The notes: generated from the letters alone by a model not told the origin. A stretch of DNA of 5,753 bases from Chloroflexota bacterium (GCA_021777365.1 JAJYDP010000351.1:1-5753); one strand, 5' to 3'; shown: positions 1-5,753, counted from the first letter of the stretch. Numbers and translations: made by a program.

Positions 1-1461
1 CCGATCGTCGTGGCGTACCTCGGCCTCGCCGTGGTGTTCGGGCGGGCGTTCGTCGACGAGACCGCGAACGCCGTCGCGACGCACGGCCCGGACGGCTTCG
101 TGCCGCTGGGGTGGCTGGCGACGGCGGTGACCCTCGCCGGGACCACCCTCGCGGTCGGCTGGGCGATGGCCACCCTCGCCATCGAGGTTCGACGGTGGAT
201 GCTCGCCGCCTGGCTGGTGCTGCGCGATCTCCGGCGCGGCGGATCCGTGGGCGGGCGCAGGGCCGTGCGGACGCTCGCACCAATCGTGGCGTTGGTCATG
301 GTGCTCGGTTCGGTCCCCACGCTGGCGGACATGGTCAACTACACGCCGGACGTCGCGATGACGAAGGGCGGCATCCAGCAGGCCCCGCCGCTCGTGGGCG
401 GGGGCCCGACAGGCGTCGGACAGGCGGCCGGCGGAAATGCGCCGGGCGTCTCCACCGGAGCAGGCGCCTCAGGCGGCGCGGCCACCGCGGGCGCTCCCGG
501 CGGATCGAGCGGCCCGGCCGGGCCAGGCGGCGCCGGCGACGCGGCGGGGTCGGGCATCACGGGATCGGGCATCGTCAGCGCCGGCGCGATCGCCTCGACA
601 CAGCCCTGGCTGGCCTCGCGGCCGTCGGGCCAGGGGCAGGGGCAGGGGCAGGGGCAGGGGCAGGTGGTGAGTTTCGCGCTCCCCTCGCCCTGGCGCGGAT
701 CCGGGCAGACGATCTCGCCGGTCTGGCTCTACCTTCCGCCCGGCTACGGCACGGGCACCCAGCGGTACCCGGTCGTCTACACCGTGCCCTGGGACCTGAT
801 CCACTGGTCAATGGGCATCCACGTCACCGCGCTGCTCGACCAGGCCATCACCGCCGGGGCGCTGCCTCCGAGCATCGTGGCGTTCATCGACCTGGCCGGC
901 GGGCCCTTCCCCAACAGTGAGTGCGCCAACTCGTACGACGGCCGCGAGTGGACGGACACGTACGTCTCCTCCACGGTCGTGCAGTACGTCGACAGCCATT
1001 ACCGCACCATCGCCGATCCCCGGGCCCGCACCATCGCCGGCTACTCGCAGGGCGGCTTCTGCGCCGCGAACCTGCTCCTGCGCCATCCCGACGTGTTCCG
1101 CCAGGCGGCGATCTTCGCCGGCTATTTCCAGGCGGGCCTGAGCAGCGGCGAGACCGTCAACGCGTGGATGCCGTTCGGGCACGTCGCCTCCGTGGTCGCG
1201 GCCAACTCGCCGATGCGGACCGCGGGCACGCTCCCGGCGGCAACGCGGCGCCAGCTCTTCGTGGTGCTGTCCGCGGAGCCCGACCTGGGGGTCTTCGGCG
1301 CGCAGGCCACCCAGTTCGCGTCGGTGCTGACGCGCGACGGCTACCCCACCGACCTCCTGTGGAACCAGCTGGGGCACGCCTGGAAGGCAGTCCGCGAGGA
1401 GTTCCTCCCCGCGCTCCGGGCCATCGCGGAACGGGAAGTGCTGACGGGAGTGCTGTCGTGA
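1..1461 (+). CDS. Membrane-anchored alpha/beta-hydrolase esterase (Esterase/antigen 85-like family), 5'-partial
   Basis: Probable serine esterase or acyltransferase acting outside the cytoplasmic membrane. The frame is open to base 1, so 486 residues are visible and the true start is off the left edge; the GTG at 10 has no clear ribosome binding site and sits inside a hydrophobic stretch. In order from the first visible residue: membrane segments at about 1-13, 34-63 and 92-110; a low-complexity Gly/Ala/Ser/Pro linker at about 122-205; a Gln-Gly repeat at 210-221; and an Esterase-family (PF00756-like) domain at about 223-475. GYSQGG (347-352) is the nucleophile elbow, with Ser349 encoded at 1045-1047. 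His459 in GHAW (1375-1377) fits the catalytic His, and Glu426 or Asp428 fits the acid. Its TGA overlaps the next gene's GTG, so the two are probably translated together. The substrate is unknown. By context it may be a lipid-linked aminoacyl or acyl ester. The fold is confident; the function is inferred. Confidence 0.85.
   Translation, partial: PIVVAYLGLAVVFGRAFVDETANAVATHGPDGFVPLGWLATAVTLAGTTLAVGWAMATLAIEVRRWMLAAWLVLRDLRRGGSVGGRRAVRTLAPIVALVMVLGSVPTLADMVNYTPDVAMTKGGIQQAPPLVGGGPTGVGQAAGGNAPGVSTGAGASGGAATAGAPGGSSGPAGPGGAGDAAGSGITGSGIVSAGAIASTQPWLASRPSGQGQGQGQGQGQVVSFALPSPWRGSGQTISPVWLYLPPGYGTGTQRYPVVYTVPWDLIHWSMGIHVTALLDQAITAGALPPSIVAFIDLAGGPFPNSECANSYDGREWTDTYVSSTVVQYVDSHYRTIADPRARTIAGYSQGGFCAANLLLRHPDVFRQAAIFAGYFQAGLSSGETVNAWMPFGHVASVVAANSPMRTAGTLPAATRRQLFVVLSAEPDLGVFGAQATQFASVLTRDGYPTDLLWNQLGHAWKAVREEFLPALRAIAEREVLTGVLS
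628..663 (+). repeat. Six-copy hexanucleotide tandem repeat (GGNCAG) encoding Gln-Gly
   Basis: Six in-frame copies of a 6-bp unit, the first GGC-CAG and the next five GGG-CAG, encode the Gln-Gly stretch at the end of the esterase linker. It includes five GGGG tracts (633-636, 639-642, 645-648, 651-654, 657-660) separated by CA. Because the unit is six bases, copy-number change by slippage would lengthen or shorten the linker without shifting the frame. Confidence 0.95.
1446..1450 (+). promoter_or_regulatory. Ribosome binding site for the DUF2156 gene
   Basis: GGGAG lies seven bases upstream of the GTG at 1458, inside the last codons of the esterase gene. It decides the start of the second gene among several in-frame codons and supports translational coupling through the GTGA overlap. 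Confidence 0.65.
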
Positions 1462-3251
1462 GCTTGCGTTCCGGGCCCGGCGTCGCCCTCCTCCTGAGGC
1501 TGCCGCCGGTTCGCCGGGCGGCAGCCGCCTCGCCGCCGCGCGGCAGGGCCGGCCGTGCGACCACCCTCGTGCCACGTGTGGTGGTGGCGGTGGGTGCGTT
1601 CGTCGCGCTCTCGGACGCGTTTGCGTTCGGGCAGGCGAGCCTCGTCAGCGTCCAGGCGCTGCTCCCCTTCGACACGCCGAGCGCCGACCGCCTGATCGCC
1701 GCGCTCAGCGCGATCGGCCTCACGGCGCTGACGATCGGACTGTTCCGGGGCAAGCGCCTTGCCTGGTGGCTGGCACTCCTGGTCTTCGCCGCCGGCGTGC
1801 CGGTGCAGCTGCTGGGTCTGGGGCACACGGCCGGAGGAGTCGTGGCCGGGATCGCGCTGGCGCTGCTGACCCTCGATCGGCGGCGCTACGGCGTGCGCTC
1901 CGCCCGGACATGGAGCTGGACCGCCTGGGGCCTGCTCGCCGCGGGCGGTGCCATCGCAGCACTGGAGACGATCCTCCTGGTGGTACGAGACCCCGCCGAT
2001 TCGCTCCCCGCCGACCTGCCCGACCTGGCAGGCACGCTGAGCGGCTGGCTCGCGTTCGGCGACCTCTCGGCGCCACCGTCGGGACCCCGGACAGCGCTGA
2101 TCCTCGGGCTGGCGATCGCCTCCCGGCTGGCGGTCGCGTTGGCGCTCCTCGCGATGCTCCGCCCGGTCGGCGACGATGCGCCCACGCCGCACCTGCGTGC
2201 GCGCGTCCGCGAGCTCGCAGCGCGGTACGGCCGTGGGGCCCTGCTGCCCTTCCAGGTCGCCGAAGACAAGCGCTGGTACAGCCCGGCCGGCCGCGAGGGG
2301 TTCGTGGCGTACGGTCGCGACGGGCGCGAGGCGGTCGTGGTGGGCGACCCGGTGGGAGACGAGCGTGACCGCTGGGCGGTGTTCGCGTCGTTCGTCGATG
2401 CGTGCCGCCGGCACGACTGGATCCCGGTCGTGTACCAGGCGTCGGAGGAGAGCCTGGACGGGCTGCGTGCGCTCGGGTTCCAGGCGTCGCCGATCGGACG
2501 CGAGGCCATCATCGACCTCCCGGCGTTCAGCCTCTCGGGTGCGCGGCGCGCGAACCTGCGGCACACCATCACGCGGGCGCGGCGCGGCGGCCTCACCGTG
2601 GCCTGGTATCCCGACGGGCTGGGCGACGACGCCGACCGGCTCGGACCGTCCCTCGCCCGCGTCGACGCGGCCTGGCGAGCGGCCGCCGGCTCGGCCGACA
2701 TGGGCTTCACGATCGGCCGGTTCTCGCCCGGCGAGGTGCGCCAGTCGCCGCTCGCGCTCGCCGTCGACGTGGGTGGCACCCCCACCGCGTTCGTCTCGTT
2801 CCGGCCGACCGGCGCGGACCGCGGGTTCGTGCTCGACCTGATCCGGCGCGTTCCCGGCGGGGTGCCCGGGGCGGTGGAGTACTGCCTCGCGGAGGCGGCG
2901 GAGCAGTTCCGGGACGCTGGCGCCACCACCCTGTCGCTGGGCCTTGCGCCGCTGAGCGGCCTCGACCCCGCCGGGCAGCGCATGGAGGAGCGCGCGCTGG
3001 CCGCCGTCGCCCGGCTGGTTCGCCCGTTCTACGACGTGGAGGGGCTGGCCTTCTTCAAGGACAAGTTTGCGCCGCGCTGGGAGGCGCGGTACGTGGCCGT
3101 GCCGTCACGTGTCCACCTGCTGGGGCTCCTGCTCGCCCTCGCGAGACTGCATCTCGGGAGCCTCCGCCGGGCGGCCGTGCACGCCGCGGCGGACGTGGCA
3201 CGCTCGCAGGTCGCCTGGGTGACCCGGGGGAGGCGCGCGCTGGGCCATTGA
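1458..3251 (+). CDS. Aminoacyl-phosphatidylglycerol synthase-like membrane protein (DUF2156, MprF/LysX C-terminal family)
   Basis: Predicted to transfer an amino acid from aminoacyl-tRNA to a membrane lipid such as phosphatidylglycerol, lowering the negative surface charge. The GTG start overlaps the esterase stop by four bases and has GGGAG seven bases upstream, giving 597 residues. An Arg-rich N-terminus (13-40) precedes about six membrane segments (roughly 40-60, 78-96, 101-120, 122-139, 153-176, 211-234), which puts both ends in the cytoplasm. Residues 245-550 form the DUF2156/LPG_synthase_C (PF09924) tandem GNAT-like domain. The family hallmark is the C-terminal FFKDKFAPRWEARY (532-545), and RRANLRHTITRARR (363-376) is a conserved basic stretch. 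A further hydrophobic segment lies at 552-567. MprF usually has about 14 helices, so most of its flippase half is missing; the length instead fits the shorter actinobacterial type. It is not fused to a lysyl-tRNA synthetase, unlike mycobacterial LysX. The amino acid used cannot be read from the sequence. Confidence 0.85.
   Translation: MSLRSGPGVALLLRLPPVRRAAAASPPRGRAGRATTLVPRVVVAVGAFVALSDAFAFGQASLVSVQALLPFDTPSADRLIAALSAIGLTALTIGLFRGKRLAWWLALLVFAAGVPVQLLGLGHTAGGVVAGIALALLTLDRRRYGVRSARTWSWTAWGLLAAGGAIAALETILLVVRDPADSLPADLPDLAGTLSGWLAFGDLSAPPSGPRTALILGLAIASRLAVALALLAMLRPVGDDAPTPHLRARVRELAARYGRGALLPFQVAEDKRWYSPAGREGFVAYGRDGREAVVVGDPVGDERDRWAVFASFVDACRRHDWIPVVYQASEESLDGLRALGFQASPIGREAIIDLPAFSLSGARRANLRHTITRARRGGLTVAWYPDGLGDDADRLGPSLARVDAAWRAAAGSADMGFTIGRFSPGEVRQSPLALAVDVGGTPTAFVSFRPTGADRGFVLDLIRRVPGGVPGAVEYCLAEAAEQFRDAGATTLSLGLAPLSGLDPAGQRMEERALAAVARLVRPFYDVEGLAFFKDKFAPRWEARYVAVPSRVHLLGLLLALARLHLGSLRRAAVHAAADVARSQVAWVTRGRRALGH
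1498..1526 (+). other. Stable hairpin near the 5' end of the DUF2156 coding region
   Basis: A perfect 10-bp inverted repeat (GGCTGCCGCC at 1498-1507, GGCGGCAGCC at 1517-1526) is extended inside by GG/CC around a TTCG loop (1510-1513) with one bulged G (1516). It begins 40 bases after the GTG start, within codons 14-23. A high-GC background makes chance stems common, but 12 paired positions is long. Any effect on translation or coupling is inference. Confidence 0.4.
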
Positions 3252-3282
3252 GAGCCGCGGCTTCGAGGTCGCGGGTCAATGG
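3245..3282. terminator. Candidate shared terminator hairpin covering both convergent stop codons
   Basis: The outer stem is CCATTGA (3245-3251) against TCAATGG (3276-3282), seven perfect pairs that contain both stop codons. A small internal loop (3252-3254 opposite 3275) follows. The inner stem is 3255-3262 against 3267-3274, with six Watson-Crick and two G-U pairs in the plus-strand RNA, closed by a TCGA loop. In the minus-strand RNA the two G-U pairs become C/A mismatches, so the structure favours the plus transcript. There is no T-tract on either side, so it is not a classical intrinsic terminator. Confidence 0.45.
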
Positions 3283-3689
3283 GTCGAAGCGAGCGCGTGG
3301 ATTGCCGGCAGCCCGAGGACTTCCCGCGCACGGGCTTCGTCGTCGACCGTGAACGCGATCTGGATCATCGAATCACGGCGCCCCACGACCAGGATCCCGG
3401 TGATGTTGACGCGGGCGGCCGAGAGCTTCTCGGTCAGCTCGGCAATACCTCCCGGCCGGTCCTCGACCTCCACGCAGAGGGTGTCGCCCTCGACGAACGG
3501 GATCCCCATGCTGTGGAGGACCTCGCGCGTCATCTCGTCGTCATCGGTGGTGAGCATCGCGCACATCCTGGTGCCGGCGCCACTGCCCGCGATGGACTGG
3601 ATGTTGATGCCGCGCATGGCGAGGGCCCGCGTCACGTGAGCGAGCTCTCCGGGGCGATTCTCGAGCTGGATCACGAACGGCTGGCCCAT
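3276..3689 (-). CDS. Tandem ACT-domain protein (probable amino-acid-binding regulator)
   Basis: A 137-residue protein built of two ACT domains and nothing else, so probably a small-molecule (amino acid) sensor without catalytic activity. Domain one spans about 4-62 and carries the NRPGEL ligand-loop motif (11-16). Domain two spans about 70-130 with the matching DRPGGI (78-83). Each is followed by the typical helix and 'G/V-INI' strand. The ATG at 3687-3689 is chosen because GGAGGAG lies nine bases upstream and because residues before it are low-complexity and Arg/Gly-rich. Stand-alone two-ACT proteins are widespread in bacteria and archaea, and their ligands and partners are mostly unknown. 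It lies downstream of the hydrogenase protease on the same strand, but the 134-base gap with hairpins suggests a separate transcript. Its stop faces that of the DUF2156 gene 24 bases away. The ligand is not predictable. Confidence 0.85.
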   Translation of the reverse strand: MGQPFVIQLENRPGELAHVTRALAMRGINIQSIAGSGAGTRMCAMLTTDDDEMTREVLHSMGIPFVEGDTLCVEVEDRPGGIAELTEKLSAARVNITGILVVGRRDSMIQIAFTVDDEARAREVLGLPAIHALASTH

Positions 3690-3698
3690 GGTCCCGAT

Positions 3699-3705
3699 CT
3701 CCTCC
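3699..3705 (-). promoter_or_regulatory. Ribosome binding site for the tandem ACT gene
   Basis: On the minus strand this reads GGAGGAG, nine bases before the ATG at 3689. It is the strongest Shine-Dalgarno match in the window and fixes the start of the 137-residue ACT protein, excluding the longer upstream reading. Confidence 0.7.
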
Positions 3706-3762
3706 GCCCGCCCCGGCCGCGTCGCGTCCGTGTACGCGCCCGGGCGAGCCTGCCTGGTATCG

Positions 3763-3786
3763 ACGCCGGCCCGCGCCGGCCGGCGT
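3763..3786. other. GC-rich inverted repeat in the protease-ACT gap
   Basis: ACGCCGGCC (3763-3771) pairs with GGCCGGCGT (3778-3786) in nine perfect pairs around a six-base loop. It follows the hairpin at 3797-3817 in the direction of minus-strand transcription. It could be a second terminator hairpin or an operator; no T-tract follows. Within the rest of the 3690-3823 gap I see no convincing -10/-35 promoter pair. Confidence 0.35.
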
Positions 3787-3796
3787 GCTCCCTGCC

Positions 3797-3817
3797 GGCC
3801 CGGCATGGTGCCGGGCC
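3797..3817 (-). terminator. Candidate terminator hairpin after the hydrogenase protease gene
   Basis: A perfect nine-pair inverted repeat (GGCCCGGCA at 3797-3805, TGCCGGGCC at 3809-3817) with a three-base loop begins six bases after the protease stop codon on the minus strand. The position fits a terminator for the hydrogenase transcript. No T-run follows on the minus strand, so it would be a hairpin-only terminator or an RNA 3'-end stabiliser. Confidence 0.45.
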
Positions 3818-3823
3818 CGATCG

Positions 3824-4429
3824 TCACCGCTCCGCGATGGCCACCTCCCTCGATGTCCCGGGGTCGAGCTCGTCCGTCTCCACCCCGTCGATGGCGCAGC
3901 CGCCGCTCGCCTCGACCCCCAGCAACCGCAGCACCTCCGCCGCGGCACGCGGCACCGCCTCGGCGACGGCCGGCGACAGCTGGTCGGTGACCTCGACGTC
4001 GAGGTCCGCCTCGACGGCCACGATCCATGGCTGGCCGGGGAGCCGCGCGCCGAGCGCCCGCCCGAGGACGAGCGCCGCCCCGAGGGAGCTGTCGTGCGCC
4101 GACGCGAGCCGGTCGCGTCCCCGGTCGGGCAGGTCGTCCAGCCGCAGGCACCGCACGGTCCCCGGCGGTCCGTCGCCGGTGGCGATGGCATCCACGATGA
4201 TCGCCCGCTCGTAGCCGATGAGGCGCTCCATCAGCCGGAGGCCGCCCAGCGACAGGCGGTCCACCTCGACGCGGTCCGCGCCCCGCGAGCGCTCCCCGCC
4301 GGCCCCCGCTGCCCGGGCCGCGAGCAGCGCCTCGATCTCCTCGACGACCCGCCAGCCCACGCCGTCGTCACCGAGAATCGGGTTCCCGAGACCCAGGACG
4401 AGCGTCGTTCCCGCATGCGGTTCGCTCAT
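3824..4429 (-). CDS. [NiFe]-hydrogenase maturation endopeptidase (M52/HyaD-HybD family)
   Basis: A cytoplasmic protease that trims the C-terminal peptide of a [NiFe]-hydrogenase large subunit once nickel is inserted, letting the active site close. Its likely substrate is the gene immediately upstream, 22 bases away. The ATG at 4427-4429 gives 201 residues and has GAGG six bases upstream; longer in-frame readings run into the large-subunit gene. The family's N-terminal GLGNPILGDDGVG spans 13-25. By comparison with E. coli HybD, whose nickel-sensing ligands are Glu16, Asp62 and His93, the counterparts here are Asp22, Asp80 (in IIVDAI) and His112 (in SAHDSS). Family members are usually about 150-170 residues. 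The extra length is an insert-like stretch at 38-52 and a hydrophilic tail of about 30 residues after 170. The family call is firm; pairing with the adjacent subunit is inferred from gene order. Confidence 0.93.
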   Translation of the reverse strand: MSEPHAGTTLVLGLGNPILGDDGVGWRVVEEIEALLAARAAGAGGERSRGADRVEVDRLSLGGLRLMERLIGYERAIIVDAIATGDGPPGTVRCLRLDDLPDRGRDRLASAHDSSLGAALVLGRALGARLPGQPWIVAVEADLDVEVTDQLSPAVAEAVPRAAAEVLRLLGVEASGGCAIDGVETDELDPGTSREVAIAER

Positions 4430-4435
4430 GGCATG

Positions 4436-4439
4436 CCTC
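4436..4439 (-). promoter_or_regulatory. Ribosome binding site for the maturation endopeptidase
   Basis: GAGG on the minus strand, six bases before the ATG at 4429 and within the 22-base gap after the large-subunit stop. It supports the 201-residue start. A nearer ATG at 4433 is in another frame and stops after two codons. Confidence 0.5.
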
Positions 4440-4451
4440 GCGATCCCCGGC

Positions 4452-5753
4452 TCAGCAGTACTGCCGCAGCACGTCGACGATCGCACCGCCGGCGTCGTGG
4501 ATGGTGACCTCGAGCGGCATCTGCCCCGGCAGCGAGTGCGTCGCGCACCCGAAGCACGGGTCGTACGAGCGGAACGCCATCTCGATGCGGTTGAGCATCC
4601 CGTCGGTGACCACCGTGCCCGCCTTGATGAAGCTCTGGGCGGCACGCCGGACCGACATCGAGATCGGCGCGTAGTTGTTCGTCGTGCCCACCACCAGGTT
4701 GACCCGCGTCAGCAGCCCACGTTCGTCGGTCCAGTAGTGATGGGTGAGCGTGCCCCGCGGGGCCTCGACCGTCCCCACGCCCTCGGTCGGCGTCTCGGTG
4801 GTGACGGCCCGCACATCGTCCGAGGTGATCTCCGGGTCGGTGGCGAGTTCGAGCATGCGTTCGGCGGCGTACAGCAGCTCGATCAGCCTGGCCCAGTGCG
4901 TGGCGAGCCGGTTGTGCACCATACCGTGGCGGCCGGATGGCGACGGCTCGGGCGCGAGCGTGGCGAAGAAGCGCTCGAACTCGGCCTGGGCCAGCGGCGT
5001 GGCCATCCCGTCCGCGACGTTCAGCCGCGCCAGCGGCGACGCGACGTAGACCCCCGAATCCTTGCCGTCGACGAAGCCTTTCCACCCCACCCGCTTCAGG
5101 TAGGGGAACTTCAGGTACGTCCACGGCTCGACGCGCTCGGCGATCCAGTCGGTGTACTCGGCCGGCTCGTAGGTCCCCAGCGGCTCACCGTCGGGGGCAA
5201 CGACGCGCACCCGGCCGTCGTAGAAGTTGGGCCGCTGCGCTTCGTCGACCAGCCCCATGTAGTACGTGCGGTCGGTGTAGGCCTCGCCGGTGAGCAGGTC
5301 GCGGTACCGCGCGTCGTTCAGCACGATCTGGTCGAAGAGCTGGAGGCTGCCCTGGGCGAACTCGATGGCCCAGCGACCGATCCCCTCGATCTCCGCGCGC
5401 TCCGCCTCGGTGATCGACCTGGTCATGCCCCCCGGGACGGCGGTCACCGGGTGGACGCCTCGCCCGCCGATGATCTCGATCACCCGGTGGCCCGAGCGAC
5501 GCGCCTGGATGACCCGCCCGCCGATCTCCAGCCCGACCTTGCGCACCACGCCCAGGATGCTCCGCTCAGCGATCGGCGCATCGGGTCCCACGATGAAGTC
5601 GGGGCCGCCGAGCGCGTAGAAGTGCGTGGTGTGATCGGTGAAGTAGAACCCGCTGTAGAGCAGCTCGCGGAGCAGGCGCGCCGTCCGGGGTGGCGTGACG
5701 TGGTAGACGGCGTCCGCCGCCTTGGCCGCCGCCATGTGGTGCGCCTCCGGGCA
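4452..5753 (-). CDS. [NiFe]-hydrogenase large (alpha) subunit, group 3 (MvhA/HoxH type), 5'-partial
   Basis: Catalytic subunit that holds the Ni-Fe(CN)2CO site and interconverts H2 with protons and electrons; group 3 enzymes are cytoplasmic and pass electrons to a soluble partner. The frame is open to the edge, and the first visible residues, CPEAHH (5736-5753), are the end of the L1 metal-binding motif (R-x-C-G-x-C-x-x-x-H). The ATG at 5735 is therefore internal, and roughly 60 N-terminal residues are missing. Counting from that Cys, 433 residues are visible. GGRGVHPVTAVPGG (96-109) and EGVGTVEAPRGTL (324-336) are typical of group 3. The L2 motif DPCFGCATH (398-406) supplies the other two nickel-binding cysteines (codons 4554-4556 and 4545-4547). 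A 27-residue peptide after that His ends in Cys, and it is the expected target of the downstream protease. Features such as HFYALGGPDFIVGP recall MvhA-like (3c) enzymes, but the subgroup is only a guess without the neighbouring subunits. Confidence 0.93.
   Translation of the reverse strand, partial: CPEAHHMAAAKAADAVYHVTPPRTARLLRELLYSGFYFTDHTTHFYALGGPDFIVGPDAPIAERSILGVVRKVGLEIGGRVIQARRSGHRVIEIIGGRGVHPVTAVPGGMTRSITEAERAEIEGIGRWAIEFAQGSLQLFDQIVLNDARYRDLLTGEAYTDRTYYMGLVDEAQRPNFYDGRVRVVAPDGEPLGTYEPAEYTDWIAERVEPWTYLKFPYLKRVGWKGFVDGKDSGVYVASPLARLNVADGMATPLAQAEFERFFATLAPEPSPSGRHGMVHNRLATHWARLIELLYAAERMLELATDPEITSDDVRAVTTETPTEGVGTVEAPRGTLTHHYWTDERGLLTRVNLVVGTTNNYAPISMSVRRAAQSFIKAGTVVTDGMLNRIEMAFRSYDPCFGCATHSLPGQMPLEVTIHDAGGAIVDVLRQYC

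Noticed and set aside
628..663. The tandem repeat as a CRISPR or origin-type iteron array.
   Set aside because: The unit is only six bases with no spacers, and it is in frame inside a coding linker.
921..1457. Extending the DUF2156 gene upstream to 921 for a 776-residue product.
   Set aside because: The added residues overlap the esterase catalytic domain and are Arg-rich shadow sequence. The GTG at 1458 has a ribosome binding site and the usual four-base overlap.
1341..2564. A 407-codon open frame on the minus strand opposite the DUF2156 gene, and other long antisense frames (808-1575, 1886-2983).
   Set aside because: High-GC coding DNA leaves long open frames on the opposite strand. Their translations are Arg/Ala/Gly/Pro-rich without recognisable motifs, while the plus-strand product has clear family signatures.
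3690..4151. A 291-residue version of the ACT protein beginning at 4151.
   Set aside because: The extra N-terminal part lies over the protease gene and is low-complexity Arg/Ala/Gly. The ATG at 3689 has a strong ribosome binding site.
4449..4457. TGC-TGA at the end of the hydrogenase gene as a possible selenocysteine read-through, since some MvhA relatives are selenoproteins.
   Set aside because: Both L2 cysteines are ordinary TGC codons and the TGA lies 27 residues after the motif, where the family normally ends.
4430..4645. A longer maturation protease beginning at 4645.
   Set aside because: It would overlap the large-subunit gene by almost 200 bases with shadow-type sequence. The ATG at 4429 sits just before the GLGNP motif with a Shine-Dalgarno match.
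5733..5735. ATG at 5735 as the start of the hydrogenase large subunit.
   Set aside because: The codons before it read CPEAHH, the conserved end of the L1 nickel-binding motif, so the gene continues past the window edge.

Overview
The window is about 70% G+C throughout, with strongly G/C-biased third codon positions, GTG starts and four-base gene overlaps. This points to a high-GC bacterium, most plausibly an actinomycete or a high-GC soil Chloroflexota or related lineage. Nothing here fixes the taxon. There are no RNA genes, insertion sequences, CRISPR arrays or other mobile-element signs, and coding density is very high.

Left half, plus strand (1-3251): two translationally coupled genes for envelope lipid metabolism. 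The first is the 3' part of a membrane-anchored esterase of the alpha/beta-hydrolase fold. It has N-terminal membrane segments, a long Gly/Ala/Ser/Pro linker with a perfect Gln-Gly hexanucleotide repeat, then an Esterase-family domain with a GYSQGG nucleophile elbow. Its TGA stop overlaps the GTG start of the second gene (GTGA). The second gene encodes a six-helix membrane protein with a C-terminal DUF2156 / aminoacyl-phosphatidylglycerol synthase domain, as in MprF and LysX. Together they look like a module that adds an amino acid to membrane lipids and removes or transfers an acyl or aminoacyl group outside the membrane.

Right half, minus strand (3276-5753): a group 3 (MvhA/HoxH-type) [NiFe]-hydrogenase large subunit enters from the right edge, cut exactly at the second Cys of its first metal-binding motif. 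It is followed 22 bases later by its probable M52-family maturation endopeptidase, which would remove the 27-residue C-terminal peptide seen on the large subunit. After a 134-base gap holding two GC-rich hairpins comes a small tandem ACT-domain protein with its own strong ribosome binding site.

The two gene groups converge with only 24 bases between stop codons. A compound hairpin covers both stops and is the best candidate for a shared terminator. The other hydrogenase subunits (small subunit, electron-transfer partners) would lie beyond the right edge. The start of the esterase lies beyond the left edge.
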